Source: Parus major (lineage: Eukaryota; Chordata; Aves; Passeriformes; Paridae). Taken from it: a stretch of DNA of 64,000 nt. Every line of letters begins with the position of its first letter. Within the stretch, counting starts at the first letter, position 1. Shown here in pieces: positions 36,901 through 64,000 of this stretch. The stretch covers positions 85,985,385-86,049,384 of the forward strand of contig NC_031768.1 in the NCBI RefSeq assembly GCF_001522545.3, given 5' to 3'. The position numbers and the translations under genes were made by a program. Below the pieces are notes generated by a model that saw only the letters and a list, made by a program, of their open reading frames with translations, did no database searches and was not told where the DNA came from.

Positions 36901-39900
36901 CCTGATGAACTGGTTGCTGTCTGGTGCTGCAAAAGTGCTGGTACCTTCCTAGGTACAGTTCAGTGCCAGCTGGTCTTGCTTCAGTTGCATCTTTTTTTTT
37001 TCCGGAGAGACCCTATGAACATGTCCATGATTTTTCGTCCTCTTTTGCCTGTGAGCTTTAACAAATCTGATTTATTGTCGAATACCCGCTTTCCCACCTT
37101 TGCCCTTTCCAGTATGTTTTTCCTGCAGTCTTTGAGTTGCACCGTCTGGGAGCTACTCATCTACTGATTGCACTCATTTTTCTCTTTCAGAGGAACTAAA
37201 CTATTCTTGTAGTGTCCCATAGAATTTCCCAGTCTTCTTCCTCTGGTAAGTTTGAATACTACCTTCCATCTTGTACCTTGAGCAATAGGTTTCTTAGTAT
37301 TCCAGACTGTTGCTTCCCTAAAGCCAAATCTCCTTATTTCACTGCGTTGTGTAAGTTCATTTGCTAGGTGTTCTTGATGGGAGTAAGTGGCTGGTTGCTC
37401 CTATTTCCAGGTTTTCTTATTGTTTAATATATATATAAAATAAACTCTATAGCTTGAGCAGCAGGATATCATCTGTAATGGCTGAACTAATTTGTTTTAT
37501 GAGATACGAAAATTTTGGGGTTCGAATCCTCTGCAGTAGCCGTACTTGGCTCATGTTACCAAGGTGGTGAATACCGGAATTGTTTGGGTTTGTTTGCATT
37601 TCAATGACACCAAAAGAGTACCTGTGAGGTGAAGAAATCCCTGCCACCACAGCCTGCAGTTCCAGTGAAAGAGGCCGAGGGTGCAGGGATGTTCTTGGTA
37701 AGGCACAGCGACTTTGTCAGGGCGCAGCCAGCTCCAGAGCAGGAGTGGATCCGCCTGGCAGACTCGGCACGGCTGTGCTGGCAAGTGCCCCTGCCTGGGA
37801 GGGGTGAGTGAATGGGCACCTCTCTGCCCGGGATTGTGCTCGCTTCCAGCAGGGAAAGGGGGTGGCCATGGGGTGGGGGGAGTCTCTTGGACAGAGCAGC
37901 TCTAAGAAAACTGAACAGCTGGAGGCAGCTGGCTGCAATTTTTCGGATCCTCAGGAAAGTATGATTTTGTGTTGAGCAGCTGCCATGAACACTTAAGAGG
38001 GAGCTGTTACCAACAGTAATGACTGAGGGATTAATATTAGAAAGCAGATGTGTCAGACTATGAAATCTGTTTAAAGATGTGTTCCCTCTCAATGAGACCT
38101 TGCTGAAGAGCTCTTGGCAGCTGTCTAGCCCCGCAGGATCTCTGAATCTCAATGAGATACCCAGTGTGAAAGGAAAGAGAGTGTTGAAATTATCAGAATT
38201 GGAACACTTAAACCAAAGCTGCTGGAGCTGAAAGATTGTTGTGTTTTCTCCATGGTTTTGCTTTGTGAACTACTCATGAAGAAGTGACCGTGGCAGAAAG
38301 AAAAACAGGGCGCAGGAGTGAGTAAGAAAGAGTATTTGGACAGAGGGAAAGATTAGGAAGGAAGATAGAGATACGGTGGTGAGGAGGTGGATGTGCTCTG
38401 AGGAGCCTTGTGTCTTTGAACCTGGGAGAGAACTCATGACTGGACCCTACAAAGACAGACAGTTAATCATCTCTCAGTAAAATAAGAGTGAGATCAGAAT
38501 GAAGAAAACTGTAAGGTACAAAAAGAGAAGTACAAAAGCCAAGGAGTGGGGCATAAGTTGAGGCTGAGGGAATCTCAAGTCCTGTGACCTCTGGCAAAAC
38601 TTGCTATTATGAATATGGGACAACATCCTCTGACTACTCTGTTCCTAAGAACTGTGCCTGGTGAGGGAATTCAGATGGGAAAGGAATTGTCTGAGTGTGC
38701 CTGGGATGTGTGTTTAGTGCTTTCAGAATCAAATTTCCTCCACATCAAAAGAAAGCTTTGTGATTACAAACTTCCACAGGCAGAACTTAAAAAAAATTAT
38801 CAAGTACTAAAATGTTTAATAATATTAGAACATTCAGTAATACAAATCATATTAAAATTACCAGGCTGTATACATGTTGTTACTATTGAATGGAAGCTAA
38901 GCAAATGGAAAGTAGATGCTAACTGAAACATTTGTATTTTGCTAAAGAAGTTACTAATGAATGTTATTGAAACTTTTCTTATAAGACTGTTCAACATTCT
39001 TGTGCTTCTGAAAAATCCCGTTTTTCACCTGATTGCTCATTCAATGGGAAGCGATTCCATTGCCAGTTTTCCAATTTGCCACCTGAATAAAGTGATTTAC
39101 CACGGGGTTTAGCCCCCAGCTTCTTTTTAGTTTGCTTTGCTCAGTTTAATGAGTGGTCATCTTGGTCACCACTGATATCAGATCGACAATGCAGGAAACA
39201 GAAGGCTTGAAAGTGTTCAGCCAAAGCAGAGACCAACAGATCAGATAGCACTCGACCAGGACTCCCTGAATTTCTGTTTATTGCTTCTGGCACAGAGTAT
39301 TGCCTGGGACTGCACATGGTCTTTACTAGTTAAGCAACATTGTTTAAGAAAATTTTGCATCTTAGTGATCTAGAGGCATAGTTATAAGGATTTCCATGGC
39401 TATTTCAGTCTATGTAATTTCTTCAGGAGTTATCAGATAGAAGTAAATTTTTTTCTGGTGTGCTCTGTAATCTGAGTAATCACAGAGGTTTTAGCTGGAG
39501 ATGGCCAAACAGCCTTGATTTTATTGTCTGTATGGTTCCCCACTTTTCATCATCCATCAGAAATAGCTTTTGTTCCAAGAAGGGAAAACAGAATCAGAAC
39601 CCAAGGTGTAGAAAAGTTGGGATTGACCACAGTAGCACATTTTGGTTCTTGCTGTAGCTTGAGATAAAATGAACATTGCTGGGCAAGGCATGAAAAGTAA
39701 AAAACATTAAAAAATATGTGTCTAGTCACTTCAAGATTTATTTTTCAATAATTCAAAATTTCTTTTGTCACTGCTATTATGTTCCACATCTCCCTTGATT
39801 TACACCAACTTGAGAGAAAGTTCATATATTTGGTCTCTTGCACTGTGGACTTCTCTTACTGTACAAATGACATCTGCTCAAATTGATGCAACTTTTCTTT

Positions 39901-42790
39901 AAGGTTTGGAGAACAGAGTCTGGAGAGTTGATACTGCACTGAACAGGACATGTTTTCTCCTCCAGTTATTCTGGAGCTTGGGTTAGAATGGACCCAGATT
40001 TTCCTGTGTCACCAAAAGTACTTGGTGCAGATTTTACAAGCCTTGTAAAATATGAAGTGATCAGACAGCAGCTCCCAGGGTGTGAATGTGGTGGGGAAAG
40101 GAGAGTTATACTTCAGATATATTTATTACGTTTCAACTTAAGAGTGTGCCATGATGAAATCATCTGCTAGGTATTCCCTTGTGTCAGCATGGACACTAAG
40201 GAGATGAAAATAACTGTATTCAAAGTAGATGCTTTTTATGGTCATGGTGGTCCTTCAATTCCCTAGGGAGATGACTTTGCCTGTGTGCATTGCTAGGGGA
40301 TTTGGCTTGACAGCAGAGCTGTAGCTTCCAGTGGCTGTGGCTTTGGGAGTCCCGTAGTTCAGCAGTTGGAGATGTTTTCACTTGGTGTGAAGCCTGCTGG
40401 CTCGTGTGAGATTTGCAGCTCCCAGTGCAGGTGGTATGACGAATACACTTGCTGTCACACCTTGCGTTTTGTTCTGAACCCTCAATTTTTCAGCCTGTCA
40501 TCACATGTTAAAACCAGCCCGGGCCTTGTGTTTGTGGCTATTTTAATGTGTGTTAACTGTGGAGGGTCTGCAGAGCCTCCAGGGCCTAGGGGTGCTTGGG
40601 GGAAATACGAAAGGAAGATTTGGAATAGGTAACTTCTTTTTCCCTGTCAGTGTCTCCCTGTGGAAAATGTACTCCTCTACACTGATTCCCCAGCAGGACA
40701 ATCTCTTAAATACCCATGTAATTTTTTATTAGCATCTGTCAGTGAAAGGGGGAATGTTTGGTGAAGGAAGCAACTGTTGTCCTTCATTTCAGGGTCTCTT
40801 AAAGTCACATTGCCGGCCCTGGTGCCATTCACAGTGTGCGTGGGATGCCTGTCACAGTGGTAAAAAGCCAAATGCGAGCTCCCCTTTCTGCCCCTCTCAC
40901 CTCCCATTTTATTATTTCTTTCCATGTTCATTAAAGCTCTGAAACTGTATACCATGGATCAAGAGGGTTGAAATAATCTCATGTAGGTGCTGAAATGGAT
41001 GGATGGGCAGTGCTAGGCCATTCCAGTGATTTGTGTGTTTCAAACACTCTCACAGGAAATAAGTCATATGCTGGGTTTTCTAAATGTCTTTGTGAACCAT
41101 TTGTTAAAATGCTGCACAGTACACTGTGTCTAGTTATTTGTCTAATTTATATTGTCTATATTGAAATTAGTCAAAGGCCCAGTATTGTCTTACTTGTTTC
41201 CTTAGCTTTTGGTGGGTTTTGGAGATGTATAATATGTTGTAATATCTACTGCTGTCTAAAAGTCTTTAGGGATCAGTAAAACCTTCTGAGAGCAAGTGTT
41301 GTTAAATCTTTACAGTTTCAAGTTTTGAAATGTTAAAGCTCTTAAAAACTTTTAGCTTTTTTTAAAAAAATATCTGGTCATTATGGTCTTGGAGAAGATT
41401 TAAAAAACCCAAAATCCAAAGTGATAAGAAACTGAAAAAAGTTTGTCAGAAAAGTGTCTGGTGCTATGAGCCCTGAATTTTTGAAGTTGGGAGGTTGAAT
41501 GAATGGACTGCTTTCCCCCTACATCAACTAGGGCATGGCATAACTGCATGTATTTTTTTTTTTTTATAACTAGTTTTTGACAAATACCACACCCAAATTT
41601 CTCCACTCTGCCCCTTTACATTTTCACTGTAATATTTCTGTGCTAGAGTTGTCATGTCAGACTTCTCTCCTTACTCATGTTCAGTGCAGGTTTGATGATT
41701 CTGTTGCTCTTGGAAAAAAGTCCTTATTCTGATTTTCTTGCTACCCAGCTCAATGTGGTGATTGAGAGGGAAGTTTTGAACTCTGTCTGGATTCTCAAAT
41801 GCTGGCTTGTGAACATTCTCTGTAGCCCAGATAACAAAGCTATTAAAATGATAAACAAACGGCTTTGGGATTAAGGCAGAAGAATGATCTGTGTCTTTAG
41901 AAGACATTTATCTCCAGCCTGGTTGACTGGAAGTGTCTGTGTGGTCTGAAGTCAATTTCTCAGTGAGTGTTTCAGCAGCTCCACTCAAAGGTTTCAGCCT
42001 CTTCTGTAGGCATTTGTAAGTAGACTATAATTTATTGTAGTTTTCAAGAGCTAACAGCTATCTGCTAAGGTTCAGTGAGAAACCAATTTCTGCTCCTGCC
42101 CAGTGGCAAATCTAGTAGCCTGGGACTAGTAAAAGTGATGAAGGGGCAGAGGAAACTGAAGGGATTTGCCCAAAGTCATTCTGAAGATGAGCAGTAACAA
42201 CAGGCTGAGCACCTTGGTTCTTGACCTGCAACCTGGTGCTGTTATCCCTGCACTTCTGGTGGTGCCTTCTGCTCCTGCCAGGATATGGTGCTGGGATTTG
42301 GAAGACTGCATTAAACTGTCTGGCTCCAGGACTGGCTTTTTTAAAAGCACAGCTGATCCTTGAGAAGAAATGCCAGTGTTAGAAGTGACACCAACTACTA
42401 ACTCTGATCCAGTGAAACAGGATCTAAGAAAATTTCAACCCCAGTGCTCAGTGATGAGTGTATAATTCATCACTGCTTTGTTTTGTATAATCTTTCACAC
42501 AGACTGAATCCCTCTATATGTGCTTCAGAAAGTTAAATAACAGTTACACAGATAATGACAGTGCAGGGAGAAAGAAATAAGGCAGATAAAGACACGAGAA
42601 GGCTCTCCTCTGAGGAGAGCTGGGAAGTGACAGAGAGACAGAAGTGACTTTGGAAGAGCCAAAGAGAGATTGGAGCAGGCTGCTTATCAGAAGGATTTGT
42701 AGAAAATGTTTTCATTTCAACCTAAAAAAAACCCAACATGTGGTTGAGTTATTGTTTAACTTGAAGTAAAACCCCTCCTGAGATTTTTTT

Positions 42791-42792
<2 letters not shown>

Positions 42793-42836
<44 letters not shown>
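42793..42836. repeat. 44-base poly-T tract upstream of TEAD4 start exon
   Basis: An uninterrupted run of 44 T ends 70 bases before the exon at 42907. The functional polypyrimidine tract is probably the nearer TTTTTCC region, so this run is an expanded homopolymer or a reversed retroposon tail. Its length is error-prone in most assemblies. Confidence 0.9.
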
Positions 42837-42839
<3 letters not shown>

Positions 42840-42935
42840 TTAGTATCTCCTTTTTCCTAGCAAGGAGGGTTTCTAACTGCCCAGTGGGATGTGCTTGCCA
42901 TTGCAGGTTCTGAGTCTGCTCCTCCGCGTGGCACC

Positions 42936-60307
<17,372 letters not shown>

Positions 60308-63300
60308 GTATGATGGATATCCCTTAGCATATCCACAAGCCCCCCCAGGTCAGCTATTCCCTCTCTGAATAGCCTTAAAAAAGCCTGAGATTAGTCACTA
60401 AACTAGTAAGCTGGAGAGGAAAAGGTTCTTCCCAGGAAATGTTGTGCAAACATTCATTATTGTTGAAGCTCTGTGACGTCTGGAGCAATTCTATTTAAAG
60501 AATAAAGAAACAATAACTTTTTTAATTTCACGTGTCTTATTTCTACCTCCGGTTTCATGCTCTTGTCATTCAAATCTGAAAGACACTTAGGAGTGTGCAG
60601 AGAGTGTTTACCTGAGGAGGAAGGGTTTATGGTTACAAATGCTGACCAGTAAGCAGTCGTTGGTGTTGTGGTGGCCTTGGGAAAAGGTGCCTTTGCAGTT
60701 ATTAGAGCACAAGCCCCACTTCTACAGAGGTGGTGATGTGGAGTTGTCCACTGAGAGGAAGCAATAAAGCCAGCTGGCATCTTCTCAGATAAAGTGGTGC
60801 CAACTGAATAGACTTTGCTCCTTGATTAATTCAGACCTGATTTGAAGAGGCTAACACGAAAGGGAAAATGGTTGAATACTTGCTTGAGAAAAGCTGTGTT
60901 TTCCTTTTCATAGGAAAAGCTCCAATATCACCCTAATGAACCTCTTGACATTTATTTCCACTCAGATTTGATGCGGGGAAATGGTTTATATGCTCAGACT
61001 GAATTGCCAGAAATGTTGAGAAGGTCAAGTTTGTATGTGACAATTGCAGAAGAGGGTTTCTGTCCCCTGTTAGAATGTGAGCTATCCAGAAAGGGCTTGC
61101 TGAGCAGGATTTGAGGTCTGGGCCTTGTTATGTTTTGCTGAGACAGCCAGAGAAGGAAGGTGAATGCTGACCTTTCTGTTTGGTATGGCCATAAGTAATC
61201 TGGAAGGAAAAGAGACTTTGCTTCCCTGATCTTCCATGCTTCAGGTGACAATAACCATGACAGCCCAGTCCATCCCTGACTGCTGAGGGATGGCTGCAAG
61301 CATGTGCTTCCTCTTGGCTGCCTGGGCAGCTCCTCACTGGGCACCAGGGCAGATGGACTGTGCTGTGTGTGAGCTGTTGGCACTCGGTGTTGCCCAGTGC
61401 TGACGTGCACGCAGCTCTATTGCAAGCAGTGATTACCTCTAAGCCATGACAGCACCCCCCACATCCCAGCCCCATTTTAGAAAGCTGCACTGTCTTTTTA
61501 TTAGCCTGTTGTGTTTCCAGCTGCTCTGATAAAGAGAAGGAGGCACAAATTACAACCATCTAATTCAGTGCACCCGGGTAGGGCTGCCTAAGCTTGAAAC
61601 CTGTGGTGCTGTTAAGTGGTCAGTTCAGGTGGAGGCCTGCTGGAGAGGCAAGTTAGAGCGAGCAGGAAACAACAACTGCCCAGGGTGTTAAAAGCCTCAC
61701 TGCTGCTTACATCTGTAACCTTGATTCTGTTCCTTGTGTGTCACAGCTCTGGGCTTGGGCATGATTGAAAAGCCAGTCAGCCGAGCCCGTCTCCACTTAG
61801 CTCACAGGAGCTGGCCGGTTTTGTTCTCAGGGAACGAAGGTGTCTCGGGGAGCTCCATGGAGCCATTGGCTGCCGTCCTTTTACACCACCCAGGCCATGC
61901 TGTGAGCTCTGCCCAGCTGCCTGCAGAGAACCCTTCCCCAGGACCAGCCTGTTCCTTTCCGCCTGCAGTGGCAAGTCAGGAGCACTGATTCAACTCATTT
62001 ACTTCTTTGCTTTCGCTGGCCATTTCCATAGAGCAAGGAAATGAAATCACAGAAACTGCTGCCCTTCCTCCAAGGTCCTGCTGACAGCTGTGTGTTCTCC
62101 TATCACTGTTCATTTTCCATAGCAAGTGCATGTTTTCGTGTTTATATCCTAGTGATCAGAGCAGCTACATGATGACTTTCCATCTCCACACAAACTGTGT
62201 GTCTGTAAAAGATAGAGCTGGGAAATAGGGTAAAACTTGAAGAAAACTCTGTTCCCAAAAGCGAGTAGTTTTTCCATGCCCTGGGTGGCTAATAGGTATC
62301 ATCTGCACTAAGAAAAAAGTGGGAAATCATGGTGATATGGTGCTATTATCATCATCATAATCACCATCATCATTAGTAAGTGTTTTAAGAGTAATGAAAG
62401 AAAATACAAACATTGCAATTGTTTGGGGAAAGTTTTTATCACTCCTTTTTCCCTTTTTTTGCCTTTTTTTTTTTTCTTTTTATACTGGAAAACACTTGAA
62501 ATGAGTACAGAACTGTTAGCTGAAACAGAAAGGAGATATATTTTCTAAAAACATGCTCTTTTTTTTAGTTTGTCAAGCACTTATACAAAACAAAAACACA
62601 GCAGAAGTTAATAGGTAAAATACTTCCCTAATTATTTTACGTTTTCTTTTAAATTTAATACCTGCACAAGTAAATGCATCTTCCCTATAAACTCATTCAT
62701 AAACTCAGTTTTTGAGTTATGAAAAATACAGTTTTTCCAGTGAGAAAACAAGGGAAGGGAAAAAAAAATCTTTTATGCAATGGCACATGGCAAATAGTCC
62801 TTATATATATTAAGAAAAAACTACAAAATAATATTTTTCCCTTAAGAAAATGTTGGTAATCCTTCAATTATTCCCTAAAGCTTAATTTAAACTGGATTCT
62901 GAAAATGTTTCCCATATCTTTGGAGGATATTAGGAACTTTCTCAGCCTTTAAAATGTTTCCGTTCCATGCACTTGAATGATACTAACAGGAGTCACAGAT
63001 GCTCTAAGAAAGAAGAGGTGTAAGTTTTGCCCATTTTTACTGATCATTCCACTTGAACATTAACATTTATTATTGAGATTTTTGAGGATGCCTCTTCCAC
63101 TTTTTTTTTTTTTTTTTTTTTGAAACATTAGGATATTTGGGCTTTGAACTTCAGAAAACCTTAGATAAATAGAAGGGGTAAGAAAGAATGAAGGCCCAAG
63201 GGTGAGAACTTACTGCAGTTCAGTGAATGCAAATGGGAAGTGAGAATTCCTGAAGAAAACATCAAGGGCTGCTGTACCTCTTTCAGCAGTTTCTTCAAGC

Positions 63301-64000
63301 TGTGAATTAATCTGTGGGTTTTCTGTGGTAATTATAATGACACAGATAAATGTGGAATGTTTGAAGGATGAAGATTAATTGTAGGGGATGTAGGAGGGAA
63401 GGCAGAATGTGGGGAAATGTTCCTTTTTGTCTGTTTATTCCTTGAAAGAGTAAAGGAAGAATGCTGTTTGTTTTATATGTACTCAGACCCACTAATTGTG
63501 GCACTGTCATTGCCTGTAAGAATGTGTGTAAATCTACAGTCCTGTTAAAATACAAATATGTGCGTATGTGCCCTGCAGATAATGAAGGTTTCCATGAAGA
63601 TGGGGATAAAATGAGAAACTCTACCTGAGACTAATGCAGTCCCCAAACTGAGGTAGTCATTTCTGCAGTGATGATGATCTCTTTTTGCAACATTTTCCTC
63701 AGAGGGTTATTTTTTGTAATCGAGAATCTTTCCCACTGAAGATTCTTACCAATTATTAAAACACAAGAGACAACTAAGGGTGTACTTTCCACAACAAAAC
63801 TTTTCAGCTGTGTGGTTGAAATCCCTGAGACAGAAAGGATAAAAGCTTAGCAGCTTTTAAACCAGTATTTCAGAAAGCATGATTATTCACATCTGAAGCT
63901 ATAGTAATGAGTGACAGCCTTACAGCCTTAAAGAGTTCTTAGGACAGTTATTGGTGAACTTGCTGCACAGGAATTCAGAGATGTTTGTTCCAAATAGAGA
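60308..64000 (+). other. TEAD4 next intron (partial)
   Basis: 3.7 kb without a recognisable TEAD4 exon. It contains an ATC-rich simple repeat (62345-62374) and T-runs (62467-62478, 63102-63121). Minus-strand frames at 60994-61559 and the plus frame at 61734-61988 fall in a GC-richer stretch and have no recognisable domain. Confidence 0.7.
62345..62374. repeat. (ATC)n imperfect microsatellite
   Basis: ATTATCATCATCATAATC followed by ACCATCATCATT, an imperfect trinucleotide run. Confidence 0.85.

Larger units (their letters stand above)
29165..42906 (+). other. Large TEAD4 intron before the first TEA-domain exon
   Basis: 13.7 kb with no recognisable exon, RNA gene or intact transposable element. 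It holds simple repeats (TTTTG units at 33969-33990), a 44-T homopolymer near the 3' end (42793-42836), and T- or G-rich patches around 32800. Open frames on both strands (for example 37601-38152 minus) show no known motif. Regulatory elements are likely in an intron of this kind, but I cannot assign any. Confidence 0.7.

Noticed and set aside
37519..37529. GGTTCGAATCC, identical to a canonical tRNA B box
   Set aside because: I could not fold a cloverleaf around it. The acceptor arms do not pair and the A-box candidate at about 37450 is poor. Treated as a chance match; tRNAscan-SE would settle it.

Overview
This is a stretch of vertebrate nuclear genome, most likely from a bird. Long AT-rich introns are bounded by GT-AG splice sites. 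There is one sharp CpG island, and the interspersed repeats are CR1-type LINE fragments, the characteristic retroposon of birds and other sauropsids. Nothing in it looks bacterial. Two protein genes, both on the + strand, account for all convincing coding sequence: TULP3 (tubby-like protein 3) followed by TEAD4 (TEA-domain transcription factor 4). The same two genes are neighbours on human chromosome 12p13, so the synteny supports the ortholog calls.

Region by region: 1-5815 is the end of TULP3 intron 1, and the first coding exon lies upstream of the window. Ten TULP3 coding exons lie at 5816-22907 and encode the last 450 residues, including an IFT-A-binding-type N-terminal segment, an acidic linker and a complete tubby domain. 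The 3' UTR probably runs to about 24930, where the first canonical AATAAA occurs. An intergenic stretch of about 3 kb leads into a CpG island at about 27760-29460, which contains a 126-base assembly gap (28393-28518) and carries the presumed TEAD4 promoter and first exons. Two leader exons can be inferred, one ending at 28733 and one at 29095-29164. A 13.7 kb intron separates them from the first recognisable TEAD4 exon (42907-43161), in which translation appears to start at a TTG codon. A 16.4 kb intron follows, and two short exons at 59527 and 60245 complete the TEA DNA-binding domain. The rest of the window is the next TEAD4 intron. The exons for the YAP/TAZ-binding half of TEAD4 lie beyond 64000.

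The most interesting signals are in the TEAD4 5' region. First, the inferred spliced leader has no AUG between the assembly gap and the TTG start. Second, that leader is continuously open in the TEAD4 frame. Third, a perfect direct repeat of the TEAD recognition element (CATTCCT) with TEAD-dimer-like spacing lies in the TEAD4 promoter or first exon, which suggests autoregulation. The two genes act in different pathways: TULP3 in ciliary trafficking and Hedgehog control, TEAD4 in the Hippo/YAP nuclear response. Nothing in the sequence indicates that they are functionally coupled. I found no RNA gene, CRISPR array or intact mobile element.
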